A stretch of DNA of 46,443 nucleotides from Acidobacteriota bacterium (GTDB lineage: Bacteria > Acidobacteriota > Terriglobia > Acidiferrales > UBA7541): NCBI GenBank assembly GCA_003223255.1, contig QHYJ01000011.1:28451-74893 (forward strand), read 5' to 3'. The first letter of the stretch is position 1, and each line of letters opens with the position of its first letter. The position numbers and the translations under genes are program-made. The notes below the pieces were generated by a model, which had not been told where the DNA came from, ran no database searches, and saw only the letters and a program-made list of their open reading frames with translations. Positions 33,545 to 41,978 of the stretch are shown piece by piece.

Positions 33545-35127
33545 GGTTGCGCCTTGATGGTTGGATACGGAATTCCCAGTTGCTCGAGATAACTCTTATA
33601 CCGTGCGGGGTCGTAGTAGAACTTCCGCAGTTGCGGAAGAAACCTTTCCATCTTTTCCTTGTTCATTTCAATTGCCGGATTGTCCTCAGGACTCAGGAAC
33701 GACGAATAGTGGATGTCCTTTGTCTGCACGTTGCGGAAATATTCCCACGCCTGCTGAACCAGTTGCGGTTGCAACAAAAAGTCAAGCGCGGTGAGCGCTT
33801 GGACTTTTGCGCCGGCAGTGGATCCCTTGTGCGCAATGGGCGTGGCCATAGCCACGGCGTTCGGCCAACTGTGGCCTGGCAAGCTGGGGATGTTCGCGGG
33901 GTAAAACAGATACGTCATGGGCACATTCCAGGAAATGTCGCCCACATCATCGGATGCGCCTCCCGTTAGATTTTTCGCTGGTTCGGAGAGCGGTTCAATT
34001 TTCTCCCTCAATCCTTCCACCTTGGCGCCGATTTCTTTCTGGAGCGCTTTGGCCAGCGTCTGATCTGCTTCGCTCCACTTGGGCATGCCCACGGCTTCGA
34101 TGTTTTTCTGTTGGGCCTCTGCGATGACCTTGTTAAAGAAAGCCGGCCAGGCCGAGCCCACCAGCTTGTGGTCCACGGTCGTGCCGGTCATCTTCGCTGC
34201 CGAATCGGCGATGGAATTTCCCAGATCGTACAGCTCTCTGATGTGTGAATAATCCAGTTCGCGGAAGTAGTATCAAACTGCGGCTTCGGACGGAACGACG
34301 TTTGGCTGATCGCCACCGTTGATGATGACGCGATGCGAGCGCTGGGCGGGCCGTAGATGCTCGCGGCGAAAATCCCAGCCCGTGTCCATCAGCTCGACGG
34401 CGTCGAGCGCGCTTCGTCCCTCCCAAGGCGCCATCGCCGCATGGGCCGCTTTGCCGCGGAAGAAATATTGCACGGAAACCAGACCGCTAAACATGCCGTT
34501 TCCTGTGGCGTAAGAAGTCGCAAACTCCGACCCGACGTGCGCTCCCAGCACCATGTCTACATCGCGGAACAATCCAGCACGCACATAGAAAGCCTTTGTC
34601 CCCAGCAGTTCCTCCGCAACCCCGGGAAAAATCTTGAGCGTTCCGGCAAGGTGATGCTCTTCCAGCAGTTTCCTCAAGACGAGCGCGGCGGTTACGTTTA
34701 CCGCCATGCCGGAGTTGTGGCCTTCTCCGTGTCCAGGCGCGCCATCTATCAATGGATCGTGATACGCCACTCCAGGCTTCTGAGAAGCACGCGGAATGCA
34801 GTCAAGGTCCGTGATAAAACCAATCACCGGCTTGCCGTGGCCATAAGAGGCCACCCAAGCCGTGGGAATGCCAGCAATTTCGCGTTCGATGTGGAAGCCG
34901 TTCTTCTCCAGGATGCCCGTGACGTAGCGCGACGTTTCGTACTCCTGGAAGCCAAGTTCGCTGAAGCTGAAAATTTCGTCGACCATCTGCTGCGTGAGCG
35001 TCTGCAGCTTGTCGACCTCTTTGATGGCCTCCTCCTCCAATGTGCGGAGTGCGCCAGGCTGCTGACCTAAAAGAGCCGGCGCTGCACAGAGGGTCAAAAA
35101 CAAAACGACAAAAGAAACTGTTTTCAT
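33541..35127 (-). pseudogene. Exported M20 (AbgB-like) amidohydrolase with an internal TGA
   Basis: Zinc amidohydrolase of the M20D type. The frame starts at 35127 with a signal peptide (VSFVVLFLTLCAAPALLG). It shows FSFSELGFQEYETSRY, FITDLDCIPRASQ, GHGEGHNSGMAVNVTAALV and a lid domain (GLVSVQYFFRGKAAHAAMAP). After NVVPSEAAV a TGA (34275-34273) interrupts the protein at codon 285. In-frame translation continues at once as YYFRELDYSHIRELYDLGNS and runs to 33541 with LGSAWP-like and HSWPNAVAMATPIAHKG blocks. The expected residue at the stop is Trp (AVWYYFRE in relatives), so a TGG-to-TGA change is likely. Without the stop the protein would have 528 residues. Confidence 0.85.
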
Positions 35128-35256
35128 GGCTTTCTCCGCTCCAATGCCGCCCGCATACTACATCCAATACCCCAAAGCAAATACAGGCAAATTGGCGCAA
35201 TCCTCTCAAATAACGGAAATCCGGCCACGAATAACCTTCACACCTGCCTTTGAAAA

Positions 35257-35283
35257 TTGATAGCTGCTATCGGAAAATATAAG
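35257..35283 (+). promoter_or_regulatory. Candidate promoter with an embedded palindrome
   Basis: TTGATA (35257-35262) and TATAAG (35278-35283) are spaced 15 bp apart. The perfect palindrome GATAGC-T-GCTATC (35259-35271) overlaps the -35 box. The next ATG is at 35295, so the transcript would be nearly leaderless. Confidence 0.4.
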
Positions 35284-35294
35284 CTTAGGCAAAC

Positions 35295-35741
35295 ATGGGC
35301 TTCGCGAACTCCAAATTAGAGGGCTCCAACCACGATTCTCCGGCCCGCGAAAAGCTCATCACTTTGCGCCTGGCCCTTCTTCGTGTGCACAAGAAACTCC
35401 TCGAAATGGAGCGGCGGACCTACGAGCGCGAGCACGGCCACGTCAACGCCGGCGAATTATTTCAGTTGGTCGTGGATCATTCGCAATTCGCGTGGCTACA
35501 CAATATTTCCGAGTTTGTCGTGCGCATCGACGAATCCCTCGCCGCTAAAGAACCCATCACTCCCGAATACACCAGCGCGACGTTTTCCCTGGCGCGAAAA
35601 ATGTTTGTCCCCACGGAATCCGGCGATGGCTTCCAGAAAAAATATTTCGACGCCATTCAAAATGATCCGGCCGTGGTGATCGAGCATGCCGAACTGGCCA
35701 GGCTCTTCAACAACGAGCCACCGGACTCGTCGGGCGCTTAG
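35295..35741 (+). CDS. Conserved hypothetical protein
   Basis: The protein has 148 residues, is soluble and mostly helical. LITLRLALLRVHKKLLEMER begins a long amphipathic helix, followed by REHGHVNAGELFQLVVDHSQ and FAWLHNISEFVVRIDESLAA, which read like a conserved small-protein family. I know no assigned function. The C-terminal part has ARKMFVP and FQKKYFDAIQNDPAVVIEHA. The ATG at 35295 has no clear ribosome site. It is followed by the GNAT-like gene after 96 bp, with no obvious functional link. Confidence 0.7.
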   Translation: MGFANSKLEGSNHDSPAREKLITLRLALLRVHKKLLEMERRTYEREHGHVNAGELFQLVVDHSQFAWLHNISEFVVRIDESLAAKEPITPEYTSATFSLARKMFVPTESGDGFQKKYFDAIQNDPAVVIEHAELARLFNNEPPDSSGA

Positions 35742-35837
35742 GCTCCTGCGAATTCCTGGTAAAATTTCACGGTTGGCCGGCGGAATTTCATGAGCGCATC
35801 GCAGATCCTGGCGCTCGGCTAAGTTCGCGCCAAAAAA

Positions 35838-36182
35838 ATGGACACAGCCCGCGGGGTGCGTGTGGAACTAAACCTGGATGACGTGGTCGTCAGCAACAAT
35901 CAACAATCCAGCCGGTTCGAGGCCACCGTGGACGGGCTTCGCTCGCTGATTACGTATCGCCGCTTCCCAGACCGCCTCGTGTTGCAGCACACAGAAGTGC
36001 CTGCGCCGCTCGAAGGCAAAGGGCTGGCGGCCAGGCTCACCCGCGCCGCGCTCGATTTCGCGCGCGCCAATCATCTTCGCGTGGTTCCACTTTGTCCTTA
36101 TGTGTCCAGCTTCCTCCGCCGACACCGCGAGTATCAGGATTTGCTTTCCCCGAGCGATCTTCAGAAGATTCTGTCGCATTGA
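35838..36182 (+). CDS. YjdJ-type GNAT-like N-acetyltransferase
   Basis: Short single-domain protein of 114 residues in the minimal GCN5-like group. Diagnostic segments: SSRFEATVDGLRSLITYRRF, the acetyl-CoA loop region HTEVPAPLEGKGLAARLTRA, LDFARANHLRVVPLCPYVSS, and FLRRHREYQDLL at the end. Members have the acetyl-CoA-binding core but lack the N-terminal substrate part of normal GNATs; the acceptor is unknown. It ends 12 bp before the glycosylase gene and is probably co-transcribed with it. Confidence 0.88.
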   Translation: MDTARGVRVELNLDDVVVSNNQQSSRFEATVDGLRSLITYRRFPDRLVLQHTEVPAPLEGKGLAARLTRAALDFARANHLRVVPLCPYVSSFLRRHREYQDLLSPSDLQKILSH

Positions 36183-36194
36183 AATTGACTTCGC

Positions 36195-36899
36195 ATGGTC
36201 ACGCCTAGAATGTCCTCGCCACAGTCTTCATCCAGCAGCGCTCTCAAAGAATCGCACGCGAAAATTTCCATGCGGCGGATTCGTCGCTCCGAGCTCCCGG
36301 AGGACACCATCGAGCTATCGCGCTTCCTGATCGGCAAAGTCGTGGTGCACGAACTCCCGGCAGGGCGCGTCAGCGGGCGCATCGTGGAAACCGAAGCTTA
36401 TCCTCCGGGCGACCCCGCCGGACATCATTTTCGCGGGCCCACGCCGCGCATCCGCTCGATGTATCTCGCTCCCGGCCACGTCTACGTTTTTTTCAATTAC
36501 GGCAACCACTTCATGCTCAACGTCGTCAGCGAGCGCCCGCAAACCGCCGCGGCCATTCTGATTCGTGCGCTCGAGCCGCTCGACGGAATCGAAATCATGC
36601 AGCGGCATCGCAAAACCACCGAACTCTTGGATCTCACGCGCGGCCCGGGGCGTCTCGCGCAAGCGCTGCAAATCGACCGCCGCCATGACGGCGTCGATCT
36701 TTGTGGGGATGAAAAACTTTGGCTTGGCGAAATCGACCATCCCGTGGGTGCCATCGGCAAATCCGTGCGCATCGGCATCACGCGGGCTGCCGACAAGCTG
36801 CTTCGTTTTTTTGAACGCGGCAATCCTTTCGTGAGCGGTCCAAAACGGCTTCTTCAACCATCGCCGAGACCTCGGAAGTCCCCCGCGCGCCCTGCGTGA
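36195..36899 (+). CDS. 3-methyladenine DNA glycosylase (Aag/MPG type)
   Basis: Removes alkylated purines; eukaryotic-type AAG fold, unrelated to Tag. The protein has 234 residues from 36195. The first about 25 are Ser-rich, and ATG 36270 (MRRIRRSELPEDTIELSRFL) is another possible start. Conserved blocks: GKVVVHELPAGRVSGRIVET, EAYPPGDPAGHHFRGPTPRI with catalytic Glu in VETEAY, LAPGHVYVFFNYGNHFMLNV, TRGPGRLAQALQID, and RGNPFVSGPKRL near the C-terminus. The window thus holds two independent 3-methyladenine glycosylases. Confidence 0.92.
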   Translation: MVTPRMSSPQSSSSSALKESHAKISMRRIRRSELPEDTIELSRFLIGKVVVHELPAGRVSGRIVETEAYPPGDPAGHHFRGPTPRIRSMYLAPGHVYVFFNYGNHFMLNVVSERPQTAAAILIRALEPLDGIEIMQRHRKTTELLDLTRGPGRLAQALQIDRRHDGVDLCGDEKLWLGEIDHPVGAIGKSVRIGITRAADKLLRFFERGNPFVSGPKRLLQPSPRPRKSPARPA

Positions 36900-37143
36900 T
36901 CCTGGTGTCATCGCAGAAAACACGCCATTCATCACGCATTTTTTTACTAATAGGAATCTCGCTCGCATTGGCAACCATTTCGTGCCAGAATGAATTCGGC
37001 GAGCGCCTTGGTCCCGGCGCCTTCGCAATTTAAGTCTCGACGATCCAGTCCCGTCCAAGACGCCACCGCGCTTACGCGAAGTCCAACCGGCGGAACGTGT
37101 TTGCATTCACTGGAGGCAAGAATCCCCCGGTTCGAGGTGCTAT

Positions 37144-38895
37144 ATGAGTTTCTCCTGGAAACAGTACGAAGCCCAGGTCATCAACAATACCTTTCCGTTG
37201 CTGCAGTATATAGGCGGCTCCAGCGAATCCGCCGTTTTCCTCACGCAACTCGCCGGCCCGCAATCCTCCAAAGCCGTAGTCAAACTGTTTCCTGAAGAAC
37301 TGTCGGTTGATCTGCAGCTTTCTCTCTGGCGCCGCGCTTCCAAACTCACGCATCCCAATTTGCTTCAGTTGTACCAGGGCGGCCGTTGCCGTCTCGCGGA
37401 CATGGATCTTCTCTACGTCGTGATGGAATACGCTGAAGAAGATCTTTCTCAGATTCTCCCGCAACGCGCCCTGACGCCTGCGGAAATAAAGGACATGCTC
37501 GGGCCTGTGTTGGACGCGTTGAGCGATTTGCATGGGCAAGGCCTGATCCATTCACGTTTGAAGCCATCGAACATTTTGGCCACCAGCGATCAGGTCAAAC
37601 TTTCGACCGACCGGCTTTTTCCCGCCGGTGAAATTCGCAAATCTTCGGCGAAACGCTCGGCGTACGACGCGCCGGAAACCGCAAATCAGGCGCTCACCGC
37701 CGCAAGCGACGTTTGGTCGCTGGGCGTGATGCTCATCGAGGTGCTGACGCAACGGGTCCCCACCGGGCAACCGGGCACGCCGGCGCCGGAATCGCTTCCG
37801 CAGCCGTTCCGCGACATCGCCCAGCATGCCCTCGAACGCGATCCCAAGCTTCGCTGGAGCATCGCCCAAATCGCGGCCAGCCTGAATCCTCGCGCCGCCG
37901 CCGCAGCGCAAAGCGCGTCTCCGTTGTTGGTTCCCGTACCGCCGGTTCCTGCGGTTCCTGCCGCAAAGCTGCAGGCCCCGAAACCTGCGCCCTTGGTACC
38001 GCCGCCCCCTCCTCCGGCGCCAGCGCCGAGACGGCCTCTTTTCTCTCCCCCGGCCGCGAGAGCTCCGAAGCCTGCATCACCGGCGCCACCCGCGCCGGTG
38101 ATGCCGCCCATCCTGCCGCCGCTCGCGAAAGCGCCGGGGTCGGCGCGGCCCGTAATACCGCCGCTCGGAAGGGCTCCGTTGCCCGAGAGTTGGAAGGTGG
38201 GCGGCGCAAAACGAGACATTGTCCTTCCCAGCTACGTCATCGCGATTGGGTTTGCGGTCTTGGTCGTCGGTGCAATCGTCGCGCTACCCAAATTCCTCGG
38301 CAGGCGCGTGGAGTCTTCCACTCCTGCCGCTCCAAGGACCACCGCCCGTGCGGCGTCGCGGGAATCCACCGAACAACCGGCAAGCTCGGAAGTTTCCCGG
38401 AACGCAAAACCGAGTTCTTCTGCCAGCCGGGATTCGTTGAAAACCGCGGCAACGAAACCAGCGGCGAAAGAAATTTCCCAGCCGCCAGCCGTTTCTCCCT
38501 CTCCCGCTTCCTTGCGAACCGAAACGAGAGCTGCAACGAGCACACCGGCGAGTTCCACAACCGGTACCGCTGCCAGTTCCGGTCCAGCTTCCGGTCAGGG
38601 CGAAGTGCTGGACCAAATCTTGCCGGACGTTCCTGACAAAGCGCTGGCGACGATTACCGGCAAGGTGCGCGTGACGGTGCGCGCTCATGTCGATGCTGCC
38701 GGCAACGTTTCAGACGCCGAGTTCGAGAATCCCGGCCCGAGCAAATTTTTCGCGGATCTCTCCCTCAAAGCCGTTCGCCGCTGGGAGTTCACTCCGCCGG
38801 AAGTGAATACGCGCAGCGTTCCCAGCGAATGGCTGGTGCGCTTCGAGTTTTCAGCGTCCGGCGTGCAGGCATTTCCCAAGCAAATCACCCCGTAG
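37144..38895 (+). CDS. Pseudokinase - transmembrane - TonB C-terminal fusion protein
   Basis: The protein has 583 residues. At 1-250 is a Ser/Thr kinase-like fold with Lys47 in AVVKLF, YVVMEYAEEDLSQIL, YDAPE (174-178) and SDVWSLGVMLIEVLTQRVP. The catalytic HRD is replaced by HSR (HSRLKPSN, 136-143), and DFG is missing (VKLSTDRL). It is therefore predicted to be catalytically dead. Residues 257-350 are Pro/Ala-rich. One helix lies at about 362-384 (SYVIAIGFAVLVVGAIVALP). A Ser/Thr/Ala-rich linker follows to about 485, then a TonB-like C-terminal domain (about 505-570; VTVRAHVDAAGNVSDAEFEN, LKAVRRWEFTPPEV). The topology suggests the cytoplasmic pseudokinase is joined to a periplasmic TonB domain. 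No exbB/exbD are nearby. Confidence 0.85.
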   Translation: MSFSWKQYEAQVINNTFPLLQYIGGSSESAVFLTQLAGPQSSKAVVKLFPEELSVDLQLSLWRRASKLTHPNLLQLYQGGRCRLADMDLLYVVMEYAEEDLSQILPQRALTPAEIKDMLGPVLDALSDLHGQGLIHSRLKPSNILATSDQVKLSTDRLFPAGEIRKSSAKRSAYDAPETANQALTAASDVWSLGVMLIEVLTQRVPTGQPGTPAPESLPQPFRDIAQHALERDPKLRWSIAQIAASLNPRAAAAAQSASPLLVPVPPVPAVPAAKLQAPKPAPLVPPPPPPAPAPRRPLFSPPAARAPKPASPAPPAPVMPPILPPLAKAPGSARPVIPPLGRAPLPESWKVGGAKRDIVLPSYVIAIGFAVLVVGAIVALPKFLGRRVESSTPAAPRTTARAASRESTEQPASSEVSRNAKPSSSASRDSLKTAATKPAAKEISQPPAVSPSPASLRTETRAATSTPASSTTGTAASSGPASGQGEVLDQILPDVPDKALATITGKVRVTVRAHVDAAGNVSDAEFENPGPSKFFADLSLKAVRRWEFTPPEVNTRSVPSEWLVRFEFSASGVQAFPKQITP

Positions 38896-38931
38896 TCTTT
38901 TTGGTGCTTCTGTCTTGTTGTTTCTCTTGTA

Positions 38932-39004
38932 GGGGCGCAATTCATCGCGTCCCCGCTTCACACTCCCTACGGGAGTTCCCGTATTCCTTTCCCTCGGGCA
39001 AAGG
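38932..39004. repeat. Cluster of small hairpins downstream of the pseudokinase gene
   Basis: GGGGCGC (38932-38938) pairs with GCGTCCCC (38947-38954) with one bulge. CTCCC (38963-38967) pairs with GGGAG (38971-38975). CCTTT (38986-38990) pairs with AAAGG (39000-39004). The first unit resembles a GGGGCGC-ATTCAT-GCGCCCC repeat that I recall from other bacterial genomes (not checked). Together with T-runs just after the stop it may end the transcript. The rest of the 38896-39190 gap shows GGTAGTGG-type low-complexity DNA and no gene. Confidence 0.4.
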
Positions 39005-39190
39005 GAGGAGCCCGCCACCCCCGGTGCTGTGGGATGGTTGTTAAAACCAAGGACTCTTGTATTGTCATGAAAAGAAACAAGATAGAAAGAGGCAAAGCAC
39101 TGATGGGTAGCGGGTAGTGGTGGTGAGTACCGTAAAGTTATGCGTAAATTTCGAGATGTGTGGGGATAGAGGCCCTCCAAGGGGGGAGCG

Positions 39191-39589
39191 ATGGGGACGC
39201 AGATTACGCCGATGTTGGCGGTGAGCGACGGGAAGGCGGCGATGGAGTTTTACAAAGCGGCGTTTGGGGCGACGGTGTTGTGGGACCTGGACGGACAGGT
39301 TGCGGGACTAGAGATTGATGGCGCGCCGTTTTTTCTGGCGGAGGAGGCGGCGGAGTACGGCACGCGCGGGCCGGCGTCGGCTGGATTCACAACGGTGCGG
39401 ATTGAGCTGTTTGTGGACGATCCCGGAGCGGTGCAGAAGAAGGCGTTGGCGGCGGGTGCCCGGGTGCACAGTCCGGTAGAGGAACACGAGCACGAGACGA
39501 CGGGGCCGCGGCCGATCCGGAGGATGCTGCAAGGGGCGGTGGTGGATCCGTTTGGGCATCTATGGTTGATCGGGAAGATTCTAGAGTGA
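39191..39589 (+). CDS. VOC-superfamily (glyoxalase/PhnB-like) protein
   Basis: The protein has 132 residues with two beta-alpha-beta-beta-beta units. It starts MGTQITPMLAVSDGKAAMEF after a GGGGGGAG ribosome site. YKAAFGATVLWDLDGQVAGL and IDGAPFFLAEEAAEYG form the first unit; VRIELFVDDPGAVQKKALAA and VVDPFGHLWLIGKI form the second. The PhnB-like signature DPFGHLW is present. Substrate and metal dependence cannot be told. It is flanked by repeat-rich gaps, so it is probably monocistronic. Confidence 0.88.
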   Translation: MGTQITPMLAVSDGKAAMEFYKAAFGATVLWDLDGQVAGLEIDGAPFFLAEEAAEYGTRGPASAGFTTVRIELFVDDPGAVQKKALAAGARVHSPVEEHEHETTGPRPIRRMLQGAVVDPFGHLWLIGKILE

Positions 39590-39964
39590 AGAAAGGCGGA
39601 AATTCGGAAAACATTTAACGCAGAGGGCCACGAGACGCAGAGAAGAGCTAAAAAAGGAAATGGAAAATCGGTAAAAGATGCGCAGGCCATGGAAACGCTG
39701 AAGGAGTTGAAAGGTTTTAAAGTTCGAAGGTTTGAACCCAAAGGACCGAGCGAAAAGCAGATCCCTCACTCCCCATTCGCAAAAAACGCGACTGCGTTCG
39801 GGATGAAAACAGAGAGAGTGGCGAAAAGAAAGATGCCGGGCTGATCAGGGGGCGTTCCCAACGTGGAAACCTTCCAACGTGCCACATTCAAACGCTTCCT
39901 TGCCCGCTTGCAAACGTCCGGCGCTCCATCTACGCTACTCGCAGGGGAAAAAGAAAACACCTTG
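39590..39964. other. Intergenic region with degenerate repeats
   Basis: A 375-bp gap without a gene. It contains GAGTTGAAAGGTTTTAAAG followed by TTCGAAGGTTTGAA (about 39703-39736), similar to the string at 4149-4168. It also has CCAACGTG twice about 17 bp apart near 39857-39880. An in-frame extension of the protease upstream to 39863 is open but unlikely to be coding. Confidence 0.45.
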
Positions 39965-40621
39965 ATGCCCAATCTTTCACCGGAAAACCTCGCGCTGTAC
40001 TTCATTTTGTTTGTGGTCTTTCTCTTTTCGACCACGTGCCACGAAGCGGCTCACGCGCTGGTGGCAAAAATCGGCGGCGACGAGACGGCTTTCCTGGGCG
40101 GGCAGGTGACGCTGAATCCCGTGCCGCACATCCAGCGCGAGCCGTGGGGCATGGTGATTATTCCCATCCTGATGCTGGTCTTGAACGGCTCGATCATTGG
40201 GTGGGCCAGCGCGCCGTACGATCCGCATTGGGAACGGCGCCACCCGCACCGGGCGGCGTGGATGGCTCTGGCGGGCCCGGCGACGAATTACACGCTGATG
40301 CTGATTGCCGCGATTGCCTTGCGCCTGGGATGGACCCAAGGGTGGTTACACCAAGGTTCGTTTGCCGAGACGCTGATTGGCGCCACGTTTTCGCTCAATC
40401 TCTTGTTGGGCACGTTCAACCTGCTTCCGGTGACGCCGCTGGACGGCAGCACGGCCATCATGCTGTTTATGGGCGAGGACCGCGCGCACCGGTACCTGGA
40501 TTGGCTGCGCGGAAATCAGTACGGCATCCTCGGCTTGGTGGTGGCGCTGGTGGCGTTCCGGTATGTTTACGGACCGATTGAGGCTTTTGCCCGAGGAATA
40601 TTGTTGTGGAGCCATTTCTGA
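39965..40621 (+). CDS. Site-2-protease-like membrane metalloprotease (M50 family)
   Basis: Intramembrane zinc protease, 219 residues from 39965 (MPNLSPENLALYFILFVVFL). The first helix carries the zinc motif HEAAH at about 26-30. The third zinc-ligand region is NLLPVTPLDGSTAIM in the C-terminal part, matching the NLxPxxPLDG signature of the group. Between them are WGMVIIPILMLVLNGSIIGW and AAWMALAGPATNYTLMLIAA. No PDZ or CBS domain is present, as in the minimal bacterial forms. The substrate (perhaps an anti-sigma factor) is unknown. An upstream in-frame ATG at 39863 is less likely. Confidence 0.9.
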   Translation: MPNLSPENLALYFILFVVFLFSTTCHEAAHALVAKIGGDETAFLGGQVTLNPVPHIQREPWGMVIIPILMLVLNGSIIGWASAPYDPHWERRHPHRAAWMALAGPATNYTLMLIAAIALRLGWTQGWLHQGSFAETLIGATFSLNLLLGTFNLLPVTPLDGSTAIMLFMGEDRAHRYLDWLRGNQYGILGLVVALVAFRYVYGPIEAFARGILLWSHF

Positions 40622-40750
40622 CTGCCAAGGATTCGCGGCTTTTTGCCTCGGCTTTGCTGCACCAATTGTGAACATTCCGAAGGGAGGCGTCCCGGCTGCG
40701 CACAGTTTCAAGATGCATGCGCGCTAGCGTCTAAGTCATTTCATTTCATT

Positions 40751-41056
40751 TACGTAACGCACGGACCTGGTGGCCCGGTCTGCAATTCTCCACCCTGGAG
40801 GTCGCGCAGGCCTGCGATCGAACGCCAGCCCCTGGCCACCACTTGCAGCGTTGAGGTTTCGGGCTGGGACTCTTCCCATACTTTTTTCGGACTCTGCCGG
40901 AAGGAAGAAACCGGCAAGCGACTGACACTCCTGCACCGACTTGCTCCCGGTGCGATGATTTTCGTGGCCTGGCTCAGCCGACCGACGGCGAGCGCGCATT
41001 CCCCGCAGCCTAGGAAGCCGAAGCCTTGCCCTAGTTCCGAGTAGCCCATTCGGTTG
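40751..41056. ncRNA. Candidate structured RNA (strand undetermined)
   Basis: A 300-nt block in the 494-bp gap between the M50 protease and DinB genes, with no convincing gene. Frames of 119-133 codons are open on both strands but match nothing. Perfect short stems are dense: CTCCA/TGGAG, CGCAGG/CCTGCG, GCCAG/CTGGC (40824-40836), TGGGA/TCCCA (40864-40878), TGCCGG/CCGGCA (40895-40916), GCACCG/CGGTGC (40933-40953) and GCCG/CGGC. TGGTGGCC (40768-40775) pairs with GGCCACCA (40834-40841). CTGCAA (40780-40785) pairs with TTGCAG (40843-40848), which would make a pseudoknot. RNase P, tmRNA, 6S and common riboswitch signatures were not found. Confidence 0.4.
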
Positions 41057-41115
41057 TGATATGCTTTTGCTCCCCGTTTCGCTGACCGAAGCCAAGCAAA
41101 AGGAGAATGCAAAAA

Positions 41116-41733
41116 ATGAGGAACAAATCCCTGTTAGGGACGCTCGTCGCGCTCCTTCTGATCACCGGCGCGGCCGCAGCGGCCTCCGCGCAAGAAGTGT
41201 CGCAGGCGGAAAAGGGCCGCGCGCTGCAGTACCTCGAATCGACAAAGAAAAATGTCCTGGAGGCGACAAAAGGCCTTTCCGAAGCACAGTGGAACTTCAA
41301 GCCAGCGCCGGATCGCTGGTCGGTGGCGCAAGTGATGGAACACATCGCGGCGGCGGAGGATTTTCTCCGGGAAACAACCAAGGAAAAAGTCATGACGGGA
41401 CCGGCGGGAGATCCCGGACGGGACTTCAAGAAGACGGACGAAGCGGTTCTGACCATGGTTCCCGACCGTTCGCACAAGGCGCAGGCGCCGGAACCGCTTG
41501 TGCCCAGCAACCGTTTTGGCTCTCCGGATGGTTCAGTGAAGCATTTCCTCGAGAGCCGCGCGGTGACCGAAGATTTCCTGAAGAGCACGGCGGGATTGCG
41601 CGATCACGTGATGGACAGCCCGCTGGGGAAGCTGGATGGCTACGAGTTTGTCCTGTTCATCGCGGCGCACAGCGAGCGGCACACCAAGCAGATCAACGAA
41701 GTGAAAGCGGATCCGAATTTTCCAAAGAAGTAG
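41116..41733 (+). CDS. Exported DinB-family protein
   Basis: Four-helix-bundle protein of the DinB/YfiT type, 205 residues from ATG 41116 (MRNKSLLGTLVALLLITGAA). The AGGAG site lies 11 nt upstream; ATG 41107 would be only 2 nt from it. The signal peptide ends near AAAAASAQE. The bundle shows EKGRALQYLESTKKNVLEAT, WNFKPAPDRWSVAQVMEHIA with the first metal His, and IAAHSERHTKQINEV with two more His, the usual metal triad. Exported DinB proteins are frequent in Acidobacteriota, with no known substrate. Confidence 0.87.
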   Translation: MRNKSLLGTLVALLLITGAAAAASAQEVSQAEKGRALQYLESTKKNVLEATKGLSEAQWNFKPAPDRWSVAQVMEHIAAAEDFLRETTKEKVMTGPAGDPGRDFKKTDEAVLTMVPDRSHKAQAPEPLVPSNRFGSPDGSVKHFLESRAVTEDFLKSTAGLRDHVMDSPLGKLDGYEFVLFIAAHSERHTKQINEVKADPNFPKK

Positions 41734-41978
41734 CCCACTCTGGAACTAGAAGAAGAAGCGATGTGCCGCGCGGGAGGAAATCTTTGCGCGGCGCAATCGT
41801 TTGGGCCGCTGCGCATCGCCACGCGGCCACTCCCCATCAAAACAAATCTCCATCCGGAAGTTACTTCCGAGATGAAGAGGTAAAAACGAATCTTGCCGCG
41901 AACACCAGCTAAGAGTATCTTTCTGCCAAACCCGGGTGCCCAAAAACAATAACTCATCTTTTTAACGGAGGAATTTCG

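Noticed and set aside
34273-34275. UGA recoding (Trp or selenocysteine) in the M20 peptidase
   Set aside because: TGA is a true stop in other genes of the window (for example nuoH) and Trp is TGG throughout. No selenocysteine-type context or family precedent was seen.
40751-41056. RNase P RNA or tmRNA
   Set aside because: The GAGGAAAGTCC-type and ACAGARA-type boxes of RNase P, and the tmRNA end sequences, are not found on either strand.
40736-41112. Protein-coding frames of 119-133 codons on both strands
   Set aside because: They overlap each other in several frames, contain no recognisable domain, lack ribosome sites, and lie over a block dense in perfect stems.
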